A stretch of DNA of 64,000 bases, taken from positions 3,727,001-3,791,000 of the forward strand of contig NZ_JAVIZM010000001.1 of NCBI RefSeq assembly GCF_031453555.1, read 5' to 3'. A program made the position numbers and the translations under genes. This DNA is from Bacillus sp. SLBN-46. GTDB lineage: Bacteria > Bacillota > Bacilli > Bacillales > Cytobacillaceae. Of the stretch, positions 17,395 to 27,800 are shown in pieces. A model generated the notes under the pieces. The model saw only the letters and a program-made list of their open reading frames with translations. It had not been told where the DNA came from and ran no database searches. The stretch's first letter is position 1; every line of letters begins with the position of its first letter.

Positions 17395-18351
17395 TTAGCA
17401 GGAAGATTGTCGATTCTTTTCAAAATAATCTATTGCCTTTTGCTTATCTCTTTCTATTTGACTAACCAATTCGTCAATTCCGGAGAACTTCTGCTCTTTA
17501 CGCAAATACAGATGCCATTCGACGACTACTTCTTCTCCATAAATCTCTTGTTCAAATTCAAATAAGTGAACTTCAACAGTTAGCTTTAATGCTTCTTTAT
17601 TAAAGGTTGGTTTATAACCAACATTACAAACACCATTATACCAATGATCCTTTACCTTCAATTTTACTGCGTATACACCCAAGGGAGGGATCATATACTC
17701 TTCATTCAGGTCTATATTTGCTGTCGGGAAACCTATCGTTCTCCCACGCTTGTCCCCGTGAATGACAGTGCCCGATGTCCTATAATATCTGCCAAGCAGA
17801 CTAGGAAGTTCAATTACTTTTGCTTCGTTTAACAAGTGACGAATTCTTGTAGAACTAACCTTTTCCTCACCTTGAGCTAACTTTGGGACAACGGAGTAGG
17901 AGAATTGATTCCTAGAGTGGAAAGGCAGGGTTTCCATCGTTCCTTTTCCCATCCGCCCATAAGAATAATCAAAGCCAGCTACTACATGCTTTACATTCAG
18001 CCCTATCACATATTGATCAATGAACTCCTGTGGGAGTAAGTTAGCAAACTCAGGTGTAAAATGAACAATAAATAAATAGTCTATACCTAACTCTTCAATA
18101 ATCTTTATCTTATCTGATAAGGGCGTAATATATTGTACGTGCTTCTTGCTTTTACCCAACACAACAGAGGGATGCGGATCAAAAGTCATTACTGCACTTC
18201 GGAAATCTTGTTCTTCTGCTTGTTTTTTTGCTTCTAAGATTACTTGTTGATGTCCCATATGAACACCATCAAAATAGCCCAAGGCCATTGCTAAAGGCGG
18301 AAAATCGTTTCTATCTAATTTATGTGGAAAATTAAGCCTTTTGACTTCCAA
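17395..18351 (-). CDS. ribF: Bifunctional riboflavin kinase / FAD synthetase
   Basis: A 318-aa cytosolic enzyme that makes FMN and then FAD. The N-terminal adenylyltransferase domain shows GYFDGVHMGHQ near residue 26 and STRIRHLL near 166; the C-terminal riboflavin-kinase domain shows GRTIGFPTANIDL near 205 and ends with the conserved LRKEQKFSGIDEL helix. Start is a TTG with AAAGGTGAG 6 bases upstream. It follows truB by 32 bases, as in the nusA-infB-rbfA-truB-ribC order of B. subtilis, where the gene is called ribC. Confidence 0.96.
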   Translation of the reverse strand: MEVKRLNFPHKLDRNDFPPLAMALGYFDGVHMGHQQVILEAKKQAEEQDFRSAVMTFDPHPSVVLGKSKKHVQYITPLSDKIKIIEELGIDYLFIVHFTPEFANLLPQEFIDQYVIGLNVKHVVAGFDYSYGRMGKGTMETLPFHSRNQFSYSVVPKLAQGEEKVSSTRIRHLLNEAKVIELPSLLGRYYRTSGTVIHGDKRGRTIGFPTANIDLNEEYMIPPLGVYAVKLKVKDHWYNGVCNVGYKPTFNKEALKLTVEVHLFEFEQEIYGEEVVVEWHLYLRKEQKFSGIDELVSQIERDKQKAIDYFEKNRQSSC

Positions 18352-18383
18352 ATGAAACTCACCTTTTCTATACCGAAACCTTA

Positions 18384-19298
18384 TTATTCATTTCGCAATA
18401 CTTTTACAGGTTTAAGCAGGTCTGGCTTGCTTGGATGTTTTGCGTAAATGGCGAGAGCCAGTCCTTCTGCTGTTTCAGCGATAATCGGTCCGTTAGTTGT
18501 TTTTAAGTGTTCTGGTATTGGTAACACCGCACCATTTTTCACTTTCTCTGCTACTTTATCATTAATCTGTAATTTCGGCAAATAAGAAAGTGCTGACTCT
18601 AATGGTCGTAAAACAGAAGAAATTTCACCAGTTTCCATCAGTTTTTCTATTTCCTCAAAGGTCAAACAATCCTCCAACGTGAAGGCTGCTGACTGGATTC
18701 TTATTAGTTTGGACATGTGTGCAGGGTACCCTAGTCTCTCCCCAATCATTACTGCTAATGTTCGTATATAGGTCCCTTTACTGCAACTGACTCTAAAGCG
18801 AAATTGAATCGTTTCTCCTGAAAATTCTGTCCGATCATCCAGTAATTCAATCGAGTATATGGTTACCTTCCTAGTGGGGCGCTCTACTTCAATGCCTTTT
18901 CGAGCATACTCGTACAACCGAACCCCTCCCACCTTTACTGCTGAAAACATAGGTGGGGTTTGCTCAATTTCTCCCGTCAACGAATCAAGGACCTTTTGAA
19001 TTTCTTCGCGTAGAATGGTTCGATCAACATCTTTCTTTTCAACCACTTCACCGGATGCATCTTCCGTCGTGGTGGAGAAGCCTATGGTTACTTCACCTTC
19101 GTATGCTTTTCCTGCGTCCGTAATATACTCTGCAACCTTTGTAGCTTTCCCAATACAAATAGGGAGGACACCCGTTACATCCGGATCAAGTGTTCCTGTA
19201 TGTCCGACTTTTTTTGTTTTTAAAATTTTTCTTAACTTAAATACACAATCATGGGAAGTTAGCCCTGCTGGTTTGAATAACGGTAATATTCCTTCCAC
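18384..19298 (-). CDS. truB: tRNA pseudouridine(55) synthase
   Basis: A 304-aa enzyme that makes pseudouridine 55 in the T-loop of tRNAs. The catalytic Asp sits in GHTGTLDPDVTGVLP near residue 37; the KxxG-type motif KPAGLTSHD is at the N-terminus and SKGTYIRTLA near 180. I chose the GTG at 19298 because GGAG is 8 bases upstream; an in-frame GTG at 19307 overlaps that ribosome site. A strong terminator separates it from rbfA, so it may have a promoter of its own or depend on read-through. Confidence 0.93.
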   Translation of the reverse strand: MEGILPLFKPAGLTSHDCVFKLRKILKTKKVGHTGTLDPDVTGVLPICIGKATKVAEYITDAGKAYEGEVTIGFSTTTEDASGEVVEKKDVDRTILREEIQKVLDSLTGEIEQTPPMFSAVKVGGVRLYEYARKGIEVERPTRKVTIYSIELLDDRTEFSGETIQFRFRVSCSKGTYIRTLAVMIGERLGYPAHMSKLIRIQSAAFTLEDCLTFEEIEKLMETGEISSVLRPLESALSYLPKLQINDKVAEKVKNGAVLPIPEHLKTTNGPIIAETAEGLALAIYAKHPSKPDLLKPVKVLRNE

Positions 19299-19327
19299 CT
19301 TATTCACTCCGATCTCAGTAATATTCG

Positions 19328-19360
19328 AAAAAAATGGATAGACGGTTGTCTATCCATTTT
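19328..19360 (-). terminator. Internal terminator between rbfA and truB
   Basis: AAAATGGATAGAC / GTCTATCCATTTT, a 13-bp perfect stem with a 4-base loop; on the minus strand seven T close it. It lies inside what is usually a single long operon. Confidence 0.88.
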
Positions 19361-19388
19361 CAATGTGAATTTCTGCTTATTTTTGAAT

Positions 19389-19763
19389 TTATTCTTCGTC
19401 ATTCTTTTCCATCGGTTTATCATCATCCTGATGCAATTGATGTAGAAGAGTATTAATTCGATTTCCATAATCGATTGATTCATCCCACTCAAAAATAATT
19501 TCAGGTGTTTTACGAAGGCGAATACGGTGGCCAATTTCTGTTCTAATAAAGCCTTTTGCTTTAGCTAAGCCTTTTAATGTATTCTCCTTTTGCTCGTCAT
19601 CACCTAACACAGAAATATATACTTTTGCTTGCTGTAAATCACCTGTAACTTGAACATCAGTAACTGTCACAAAGCCGATCCGAGGATCTTTTATTTTCCG
19701 GCCGATGATGTCACTAAGTTCTTTTTTCATTTGCTCTCCAACACGATTTGCTCTGTGGCTCAT
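19389..19763 (-). CDS. rbfA: Ribosome-binding factor A
   Basis: A 124-aa KH-like protein that binds 16S rRNA during late 30S maturation. Recognised by [19 protein letters not shown] at the N-terminus and the [27 protein letters not shown] core. The start at 19763 is preferred since AGAGGTG is 6 bases upstream; ATG at 19766 is possible, while the in-frame GTG at 19772 is part of the ribosome site. It follows ylxP closely (17 bases) and ends with an acidic tail before a strong terminator. Confidence 0.94.
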   Translation of the reverse strand: MSHRANRVGEQMKKELSDIIGRKIKDPRIGFVTVTDVQVTGDLQQAKVYISVLGDDEQKENTLKGLAKAKGFIRTEIGHRIRLRKTPEIIFEWDESIDYGNRINTLLHQLHQDDDKPMEKNDEE

Positions 19764-19780
19764 CATATTCACCTCTTAAT

Positions 19781-20062
19781 TTAAAGCCAATCAATCTCGG
19801 TGATTGTTCGTTCAATCTCTGGAAACGAGTCAATTAATTTTAGTGCGTTCTGCAATTCAATCTCTGTAGATAACCGATTAGAGGTTACAACCGCAATGGC
19901 AATTTTCGTTCTTTGCCATACATCTTGAAAGTCAACCTCGGCAACGGATACATTAAATTTCTGTTTTAGACGAGTTAGAATTCTCTGCAAAACGGCTCGT
20001 TTCTCTTTTAATGAATGAGCATCATAGATGATACATTCACATTCGGCGACACCGATGATCAT
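19781..20062 (-). CDS. ylxP: YlxP-like DUF503 protein
   Basis: A 93-aa protein of the DUF503 family, a small ferredoxin-like fold of unknown function ([22 protein letters not shown], then [15 protein letters not shown]). In Bacillus it stands between infB and rbfA; a link to ribosome assembly is inferred from this conserved neighbourhood. Its ATG overlaps the infB stop by 4 bases (ATGA), implying translational coupling. Confidence 0.9.
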   Translation of the reverse strand: MIIGVAECECIIYDAHSLKEKRAVLQRILTRLKQKFNVSVAEVDFQDVWQRTKIAIAVVTSNRLSTEIELQNALKLIDSFPEIERTITEIDWL

Positions 20063-22383
20063 TTACGTTCGATCTCTTCCATTACATAAGCTTCAATGAT
20101 GTCTCCTTCTTTAACATCATTGAAATTTTTAATTGTGACACCACATTCATAACCTTTAGAAACCTCTTTAGCATCATCTTTGAAACGTTTTAGCGCATCA
20201 ATTTGTCCTTCAAAGATAACAACTCCGTTACGAACTAAACGAATTCCGCTATCACGGGTAATTTTACCTTCAGTCACAAACGAACCAGCAATGGTACCAA
20301 CCTTTGAAACCTTGAAAGTTTGACGAACTTCAGCTTGACCAATAATCTTTTCTTGGAATTCAGGATCAAGCATTCCCTTCATGGCTGCTTCGATTTCTTC
20401 AATTACTTTATAAATAATGCGGTGTAGACGAACATCAACCTTTTCAGCTTCCGCAGCGCGCTTAGCATTTACATCTGGACGAACGTTAAATCCGATGACA
20501 ATTGCATTTGAAGCGGCTGCAAGAGTGATATCCGACTCATTAATAGCACCAGCACCACTATGAATAATTTTAATGTTTACGCCTTCTACATCTATTTTTT
20601 GCAATGATGCGGCAACGGCTTCAGCAGAACCTTGAACATCTGCTTTTAGGATGATGTTTAAGTCCTTCATTTCACCTTGCTTCAATTGGTCAAATAGTGT
20701 TTCGAGACTGACAACGGATTTTTCACCACGGTGAGCTACTAAAGCAGTTTGCGCACGCGCTTCCCCAACTTGTCGGGCTGTTTTTTCGTCTTCAAATACA
20801 ACAAAACGATCTCCTGCCTGAGGAACATCATTTAGTCCTGTAATTTCTACTGGAGTAGAAGGACCCGCTTCTTTTACTCGTCGTCCTTTATCATTCACCA
20901 TCGCACGAACCCGTCCGAATGTAGTTCCAACAACAATCGGGTCACCAATTTTTAAAGTACCGTTTTGAACTAATAATGTCGCAACAGATCCACGGCCTTT
21001 ATCTAATTGTGCCTCGATAACCGTACCGACAGCTTTTCGGTTAGGATTGGCCTTATATTCTTCTACTTCACTTACAAGTAAGATCATTTCAAGAAGAGTG
21101 TCAATTCCTTCTCCGGTTTTTGCAGAAAGTGGTACAAAGATAGTATCCCCACCCCATGCTTCAGATACTAATCCATGTTCAGTTAATTCCTGCATAACTC
21201 GGTCAGCATTTGCAGCTTCTTTATCCATTTTGTTTACAGCAACAATGATTGGAACTTCAGCAGCCTTTGCATGGTTAATCGCTTCAACTGTTTGTGGCAT
21301 TACACCATCATCTGCCGCTACCACAAGAATGGTAATGTCAGTGATTTTCGCTCCACGAGCACGCATGGTTGTAAATGCAGCGTGTCCCGGTGTATCAAGG
21401 AAAGTAATCTTCTTTCCATTTTCAACTACTTGATAGGCACCAATATGCTGAGTAATTCCGCCAGCTTCACCTTCAGTTACCTTTGTATTACGAATAGAAT
21501 CAAGAAGGGTTGTTTTACCATGGTCAACGTGACCCATAATCGTTACAACAGAAGGTCTTTCTACTAAGTCTTCTGCTCCATCTTCGGTAAAGTAAACTTC
21601 AAGATCCGTTGTGTCAATCTTGATTTCTTCTTCAACCTCTACCCCATATTCCCCAGCGATCAATTCAATCGCATCTTTATCGAGCACTTGGTTAATGGTA
21701 GCCATCACACCAAGTAAAAAGAGCTTTTTAATGATTTCTGACGGTTCACGATAGATTTTTTTTGCAAGTTCACCAACAGTTAATGACTCACTAAAAGTAA
21801 TTTTAGCTGGAAGCTCTTTTTCTTTTTTCTTCTGAGGCTGTGCTTGCTGAACTGGTGTATGAGTCTTCTTCTTGTTATTATTATTATTGCGATTATTACG
21901 ATTTTGGTTATTATTATAAGGCTTAGCCTTTGCTTTATCTGCACTACTGAAGACTTTATTTTCTTTGGATTGATTTTCTTGGCTCTGTTTTTTGCCTTCA
22001 GCCGCTTTTGGAGGAGAGACAACTTTTACCTTCTTAGGAGTAGGAGATTTATCTGCAGCTTCCTCAAACGCTTTAGGTGCATTTTTAGACTGTACTTGCG
22101 GCTTTTGACCAGACTGTGCCGGTCTTTGATTTGGACGTTGCTGTTGTTGCTGCTGAGCAGGACGTCCATTTGAGCGTTGTTGCTGCCCGCCACCCATTTG
22201 TTTACTCTGTTGTGTAGTGCTTTCTTTTTTGTTGAATGTTGCGTCAAGTTTTTTTACTTCTGAATCTTCTATTGTTGCCATATGGTTAGAAACCTCTATA
22301 TTCATTTCTTTTAATTTTGTAATAATTTCTTTACTTGAAATATTGTGTTTTTTTGCGTATTCATAAACACGGATTTTACTCAT
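20059..22383 (-). CDS. infB: Translation initiation factor IF-2
   Basis: A 774-aa GTPase that places fMet-tRNA on the 30S subunit. Order: N-terminal IF2N subdomain ([21 protein letters not shown]), a long low-complexity Gln/Asn/Lys-rich linker (about 57-195), a second IF2N subdomain, the G domain with GHVDHGKTT near 283, DTPGH and NKMD, then domains II-IV including the tRNA-binding C-terminus. It is somewhat longer than the 716-aa B. subtilis protein, the extra length lying in the linker. RBS GGGGGTG precedes the ATG. Inner AUG/GUG starts could give shorter forms, as in B. subtilis. Confidence 0.97.
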   Translation of the reverse strand: MSKIRVYEYAKKHNISSKEIITKLKEMNIEVSNHMATIEDSEVKKLDATFNKKESTTQQSKQMGGGQQQRSNGRPAQQQQQQRPNQRPAQSGQKPQVQSKNAPKAFEEAADKSPTPKKVKVVSPPKAAEGKKQSQENQSKENKVFSSADKAKAKPYNNNQNRNNRNNNNNKKKTHTPVQQAQPQKKKEKELPAKITFSESLTVGELAKKIYREPSEIIKKLFLLGVMATINQVLDKDAIELIAGEYGVEVEEEIKIDTTDLEVYFTEDGAEDLVERPSVVTIMGHVDHGKTTLLDSIRNTKVTEGEAGGITQHIGAYQVVENGKKITFLDTPGHAAFTTMRARGAKITDITILVVAADDGVMPQTVEAINHAKAAEVPIIVAVNKMDKEAANADRVMQELTEHGLVSEAWGGDTIFVPLSAKTGEGIDTLLEMILLVSEVEEYKANPNRKAVGTVIEAQLDKGRGSVATLLVQNGTLKIGDPIVVGTTFGRVRAMVNDKGRRVKEAGPSTPVEITGLNDVPQAGDRFVVFEDEKTARQVGEARAQTALVAHRGEKSVVSLETLFDQLKQGEMKDLNIILKADVQGSAEAVAASLQKIDVEGVNIKIIHSGAGAINESDITLAAASNAIVIGFNVRPDVNAKRAAEAEKVDVRLHRIIYKVIEEIEAAMKGMLDPEFQEKIIGQAEVRQTFKVSKVGTIAGSFVTEGKITRDSGIRLVRNGVVIFEGQIDALKRFKDDAKEVSKGYECGVTIKNFNDVKEGDIIEAYVMEEIERK

Positions 22384-22402
22384 ATTTTCACCCCCGCTAG
22401 AT

Positions 22403-22705
22403 TTAATCGAGCAACGTTACCAGTTTTTTTGCAAATCCTTCATCCAAAACAGCTACAACAACTCGTGCTTCCTTGCCAATTGCTTGACCTAGAAGATGAC
22501 GGTCTTCGACTATTTTCAACTGTACATGATAGGAATTACATTTATCTGTAATTTTTTTAGTCGTATTTGCAGATGCATCCGCGGCTAATAAAACAAGCTT
22601 TGCTTTACCGTTTCTAATATCCTTTAAGGCAAGCTCTTCACCCGATATGATTTTACGCGCTCGATTGGCCAAGCCAAGCAATGACATCCATTGATTTTGT
22701 TTCAT
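22403..22705 (-). CDS. ylxQ: L7Ae-family RNA-binding protein YlxQ
   Basis: A 100-aa L7Ae/L30e-fold protein expected to bind kink-turn RNA. Motifs: [15 protein letters not shown] at the start and [20 protein letters not shown] in the middle. It lies between ylxR and infB, as in B. subtilis. The AAGGAG site is rather far (14 bases) from this ATG and lies inside the end of ylxR, so translational coupling is likely. Confidence 0.9.
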   Translation of the reverse strand: MKQNQWMSLLGLANRARKIISGEELALKDIRNGKAKLVLLAADASANTTKKITDKCNSYHVQLKIVEDRHLLGQAIGKEARVVVAVLDEGFAKKLVTLLD

Positions 22706-22713
22706 TTGGATTG

Positions 22714-22986
22714 TCAGTTCTCCTTCTCAATTAGCTCAAGTAGTTCTTCGTATATCGAATCATTTATAGAAACCTCTAAATGGTTAGCTAAAGTATTTTT
22801 CTTCTTGGCTAATAGGATTGCTTCTTTGTCTCTTGAAAGGTATGCACCTCTACCGGATTTTTTTCCAGTTAGGTCAATGGTTACATCCCCTTCTTTTGAG
22901 CGAACGATGCGAACGAGTTCTTTTTTCGGCTTCATTTCACCGGTTGCCACACATTTGCGCATAGGAACTTTTTTTCTTGTGTTCAC
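22714..22986 (-). CDS. ylxR: YlxR-family RNA-binding/regulatory protein
   Basis: A 90-aa basic protein of the YlxR (DUF448) family, with [22 protein letters not shown] near the start and [11 protein letters not shown] further on. B. subtilis YlxR has been described as a nucleoid-associated regulator, later also called RnpM for binding RNase P RNA. The GTG at 22986 is favoured since AGGAGGTG is 7 bases upstream; the ATG at 22992 is only 3 bases from that site. It lies 17 bases after nusA. Confidence 0.9.
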   Translation of the reverse strand: MNTRKKVPMRKCVATGEMKPKKELVRIVRSKEGDVTIDLTGKKSGRGAYLSRDKEAILLAKKKNTLANHLEVSINDSIYEELLELIEKEN

Positions 22987-23003
22987 GATCATTCACCTCC
23001 TAA

Positions 23004-24128
23004 TTAGTCCAAATCATCATCTTCATAATCAAAATCTGTATCCACTTGATTATCAAAAAGTCTGATTGTTTCTTCACGTGGATAAATTCCAAGCTCTCGT
23101 GCTTCAGTTTCAGCTTTGATATCAATTTTCCAGCCAGTTAACTTTGCTGCTAGTCGAGCATTTTGACCGCGTTTACCGATTGCTAATGAAAGCTGATAAT
23201 CAGGTACAACAACTGTTGTCGCTTTTTCATTTTCGTTCACCATAACATCTAGCACTTTTGAAGGGCTTAAAGAATTAGCGACAAAAACAACTGGATCATC
23301 TGACCATTTAACGATATCAATTTTTTCACCTTTTAACTCATTAACTACCGCTTGCACCCTTGTTCCTTTTGGTCCAACACAAGAACCAACTGGATCAACC
23401 TCAGGATTATCGGAATGAACGGAAATTTTCGAGCGGTCACCTGCTTCACGGGCAACAGATTTAATTTCAACTGTACCATCGTAAATTTCAGGAACTTCAA
23501 TTTCAAATAGACGTTTCAGTAATCCAGGATGAGTTCTAGAAACAAAAATTTGTGGACCTTTAGTAGTTTTTTCCACTTTAGTAATAAAAACTTTGATTCG
23601 ATCATGCGGTTTGTAACGTTCATTTGGCATTTGTTCATTTAATGGTAATAGTGCTTCTATTTTACCAAGGCTGACATAAATAAATTTAGAATCAAGTCTT
23701 TGAACGATACCTGTCATGATGTCTTCTTCACGATCAATAAATTCAGAATAAATAATACCTCTTTCAGCTTCTCTAACACGCTGAGTTACCACTTGTTTCG
23801 CTGTTTGCGCAGCAATTCTTCCGAAGTCTTTTGGAGTTACTTCCATTTCGACAACATCTTCTACCTGGTAATTAGGATTAATGTGTTGTGCATCTGCAAT
23901 AGAAATTTCAAGCCGTGGATCGAATACCTCATCAACCACTTCTTTTCTTGCAAAAACGCGCATAGAACCAGATTGTAAGTTCAAATCAATGCGGACATTT
24001 TGTGCCTGATTGAAATTACGACGGTATGCTGATACCAATGCCGCCTCAATAGCATCAATTAGTATATCTCTGGAAATACCTTTCTCTCTTTCCAGTATTG
24101 TAAGAGCATCTAATAATTCGCTGCTCAT
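23004..24128 (-). CDS. nusA: Transcription factor NusA
   Basis: A 374-aa RNA polymerase-binding factor that controls pausing, termination and antitermination. Order: N-terminal polymerase-binding domain (1-125), S1 domain (about 133-200, ending with FISRTHPGLLKRLFEIEVPEIYDG), then two KH domains (VGPKGTRVQAVVNELKGEKID near 255; SLAIGKRGQNARLAAKLTGWKID near 320). It lacks the C-terminal acidic repeats of the E. coli protein, as usual in Firmicutes. It follows rimP by 37 bases and opens the nusA-ylxR-ylxQ-infB run. RBS TAGGGGG. Confidence 0.96.
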   Translation of the reverse strand: MSSELLDALTILEREKGISRDILIDAIEAALVSAYRRNFNQAQNVRIDLNLQSGSMRVFARKEVVDEVFDPRLEISIADAQHINPNYQVEDVVEMEVTPKDFGRIAAQTAKQVVTQRVREAERGIIYSEFIDREEDIMTGIVQRLDSKFIYVSLGKIEALLPLNEQMPNERYKPHDRIKVFITKVEKTTKGPQIFVSRTHPGLLKRLFEIEVPEIYDGTVEIKSVAREAGDRSKISVHSDNPEVDPVGSCVGPKGTRVQAVVNELKGEKIDIVKWSDDPVVFVANSLSPSKVLDVMVNENEKATTVVVPDYQLSLAIGKRGQNARLAAKLTGWKIDIKAETEARELGIYPREETIRLFDNQVDTDFDYEDDDLD

Positions 24129-24165
24129 TTGCTTGTATCCCCCTACTCTTATTCAATTTTTTCAT

Positions 24166-24636
24166 TTATGAAAAAACAACAGCCAGTCTTGCACTTGCTA
24201 CTTTTTCATATGGAATGTCAATAGACTTTTTACGAGTTTTGATTTTCACTTCAATTTTTAAGTGTTGGCCATCAAACTCAAGTAATTTCCCTTCAAAACC
24301 TTTTTCTCCATCAATCGGTTCATAAGTTTTAATAAAGACATTTTTACCAATAGCCTTTTCAAAATCTTTTTCTTTTTTCAATGGACGCTCTGCACCCGGA
24401 GAGGATACTTCAAGAAAGTAGTTATGGGGAATTGGATCCACTTCGTCGAGTTTTTCACTTAGTCGCTCACTAACTAGACCACAATCCTCAATATCAACTC
24501 CTGTGTCCTTATCGATATATACGCGAAGATACCAGTTTTTACCTTCCTTCACATATTCAATATCCACTAATTCTAAGCTAAGTTCTTGAAAAATTGGTGC
24601 AGCCAGCTCTTCTACAACTTCCGTTACTTTGCTCAT
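24166..24636 (-). CDS. rimP: Ribosome maturation factor RimP
   Basis: A 156-aa factor for 30S assembly. The N-terminal domain has [32 protein letters not shown], followed by [15 protein letters not shown], and the C-terminal SH3-like barrel (about 88-156) completes the family structure. It starts the nusA-infB operon, with AAAGGAGG 7 bases before the ATG. The 258-base gap behind polC carries a hairpin that could end the polC transcript (24778-24799), so a promoter for the operon should lie between 24640 and 24770. I see only a weak candidate there. Confidence 0.95.
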   Translation of the reverse strand: MSKVTEVVEELAAPIFQELSLELVDIEYVKEGKNWYLRVYIDKDTGVDIEDCGLVSERLSEKLDEVDPIPHNYFLEVSSPGAERPLKKEKDFEKAIGKNVFIKTYEPIDGEKGFEGKLLEFDGQHLKIEVKIKTRKKSIDIPYEKVASARLAVVFS

Positions 24637-24777
24637 GCTTTACCTCCTTTTCTAAAATATTTCACCCATATTCTATGTAGTTCACGGTAAGTTTTATCAA
24701 ATAACACTAAAAAACATTTGTAAACAAAACCAAGATGTATACAACTTTTAAGTGCAAGCACCTCGATTACATAACGA

Positions 24778-24799
24778 AAGAGTGGGTTTCCCCACTCTT
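24778..24799 (-). terminator. Hairpin after polC
   Basis: AAGAGTGGG/CCCACTCTT, a perfect 9-bp stem closed by a GAAA tetraloop on the minus strand. It is not followed by a clean T-run (TCGTTATG), so termination may be partial. It lies about 95 bases after the polC stop. Confidence 0.6.
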
Positions 24800-24894
24800 G
24801 AACACGAGAGTATTTCTTAGTATTTCCAATAAAACTATACCATAACCATTGTTTTTATGCAAACACAACGGAGGTTTATCAGGATTATCCCTAT

Positions 24895-27800
24895 TTAGAA
24901 CAAAGATAGCTGGTTTTGCTCCGGTAGTGCATTTAGACAACCTTGTTTGTCTAAATATTCAAGAATGGTCTTAGAAACCTTTCCTCGTTGTTGAAGGTCT
25001 TCTTTTGATAAGAACTCTCCATCACCCCGTGCTTTTACAATATTAAAAGCTGCATTGGTTCCTAACCCAGGAATCGAATTAAATGGTGGAATGAGTGTAT
25101 TCCCTTCAATAATAAAATCTGATGCATCTGATTTATATAAATCATAATTTTGGAAGGAAAATCCTCTTTCTGTCATTTCAAGTGCTAGCTCTAGAACAGT
25201 AAGGAGGTTTTTCTCTTTATTGGATGCTTCCAGACCTTTTGCGTTAATTTCCTCTATTTTTGCCCGGATTGCTTCAGGCCCACGAGACATTGCTTCAATG
25301 TCAAAGTCCTCTGCACGAACCGTGAAATAAGCAGCATAGTAAAGAAGTGGCAGATGCACTTTAAAGTACGCAATCCGTACCGCCATTAATACATAGGCTG
25401 CCGCGTGTGCTTTAGGGAACATGTATTTGATCTTTTTGCAGGAGTCAATGTACCATTCTGGTACTTCGTTTCTCCGCATTTCGGCTTCCATTTCTTCACT
25501 TAAGCCCTTACCTTTACGGACAGATTCCATAATTTTAAAAGCAAATGAAGGTTCCAGCCCCTGATAAATCAAGTAGACCATGATATCATCACGACAGCCA
25601 ATTACTTCACTTAAGTTACACGTTTGGTTGTGAATTAACTCCTGTGCATTCCCTAGCCATACGTCCGTTCCATGGGATAGTCCTGAAATCTGGACGAGTT
25701 CTGAAAATGTTGTTGGCTTTGTATCTTCAAGCATTTGTCTGACAAATCGAGTCCCAAACTCAGGAATCCCTAGTGTACCCGTTTTACACATGATTTGTTG
25801 TTCTGTTACACCCAACGATTCTGTTCCACTAAAGATTTTCATTACTTCAGGGTCATCCGTCGGAATGGTTTTAGGATCCATTCCACTTAGATCTTGCAGC
25901 ATTCTGATGACAGTTGGATCATCGTGTCCGAGTATATCAAGCTTTAAGACATTATCATGGATGGAATGGAAATCAAAATGGGTTGTTTTCCATTCGGAAT
26001 TTCTATCGTCTGCCGGGAATTGAATCGGTGAGAAATCATATACATCCATATAATCAGGAATTACGATAATCCCACCAGGATGCTGTCCTGTTGTTCTTTT
26101 CACACCTGTACAACCAGAAGCGAGCCTCTCCACTTCTGCACCACGCAGTTGAAGGTTGTTATCCTGCTGATAGGCCTTTACATATCCAAATGCTGTTTTA
26201 TCTGCAACCGTACCAATGGTTCCTGCACGATAGACATACTCCTCACCAAACAGCACTTTCGTATAGTTATGAGCACGTGGTTGATATTCCCCCGAGAAGT
26301 TCAAGTCGATATCGGGAACCTTGTCCCCTTTAAAGCCAAGGAAGGTTTCAAACGGAATATCGTGTCCATCCTTTTTGTACTTTGCGCCGCACTGTGGACA
26401 ATCTTTATCTGGCAAATCAAATCCTGATCCAACAGAACCATCATTAAAGAATTCTGAATGCTTACAGGTTGGACAAACATAATGTGGCGGTAATGGGTTC
26501 ACTTCCGTTATCTCCGTCATCGTGGCGACTAAGGAGGAACCAACTGATCCACGGGAACCAACTAGATAACCATCATCCAGTGATTTTTTTACTAGTTTAT
26601 GTGAAATCAAGTAAATTACGGCGAATCCATGGCCGATAATACTTTTCAATTCTTTCTCTAATCTGGCTTCCACAATCTCAGGAAGATTGTCACCATATAT
26701 TTTACGAGCCATTGAATAGCTCATTTCACGCATCTCTTCATCGGCACCTTCAATTTTTGGTGTATAGAGATCATCTTTAATCGGCTTTATGTTGTCAATC
26801 ATATCGGCAATTTTATTCGTGTTAGTAACAACGATTTCCTTTGCCTTCTCTTTACCCAAAAAGGCAAAAGCATCGAGCATCTCATTGGTTGTTCTAAAGT
26901 GAACATCAGGCAACTCATGACGGTTTAGTGGGTTCGCTCCACCTTGTGAGTTAACTAAAATTTTACGGTAGATTTTATCATTTTCATTGAGATAATGAAC
27001 ATTTCCCGTAGCCACAACAGGGATCCCTAACTTATCACCTAGTGTAACGATCTTGCCAATAATATCTTCCATTGATTTTTCATCACGAACCAATTCCATT
27101 TCTATCAACGGAGCATTTACTTCTTTTGGCATTACTTCAAGATAATCATAGAATCCCGCGAAAGCTTCGACTTCTTCCGGAGATTTTTGCATCATCCCTT
27201 CAAACACTTCACCTTTATTACAGCCAGAACCAACAAGTATGCCCTCTCTATATTTTTGTAGAACCGATCGAGGAAGCCGCGGTACTCGATAAAAGTATTC
27301 TATATGTGCAATGGAAACGAGCTTAAATAGGTTCTTTAACCCCGCCTCGGTTTGTGCTAAAAGTGTGCAATGATATGGACGAGCACGTTGATAGGCATTC
27401 CCCTTACCCATGTTATTGTTAAATTCATCATGGTAGTGGATTCCTTTTTCTAGTGCATCCTTTAACATTTTTAATAATAAGTAGCCAGTTGCTTCTGCAT
27501 CATAAATCGCGCGGTGGTGCTGGGTTAATTCAATATCAAACTTTTTCGCCAAAGTATTTAACCGGTGGTTTTTCAGCTCAGGATACAGAAAACGTCCAAG
27601 CTCAAGTGTATCAATAACAGGATTTTTGGCCTTTTCTAACCCTATTTTTTTATACCCTACATTCAGGAATCCCATATCAAAGGATGCATTGTGGGCGACA
27701 AGAACAGCATCCTCTACCCAGTCATGGAACTTTCGCAATACTTCTTCTACCTCAGGTGCATTTTGCACCATATCATCCGTTATTCCTGTTAAATTAATCG

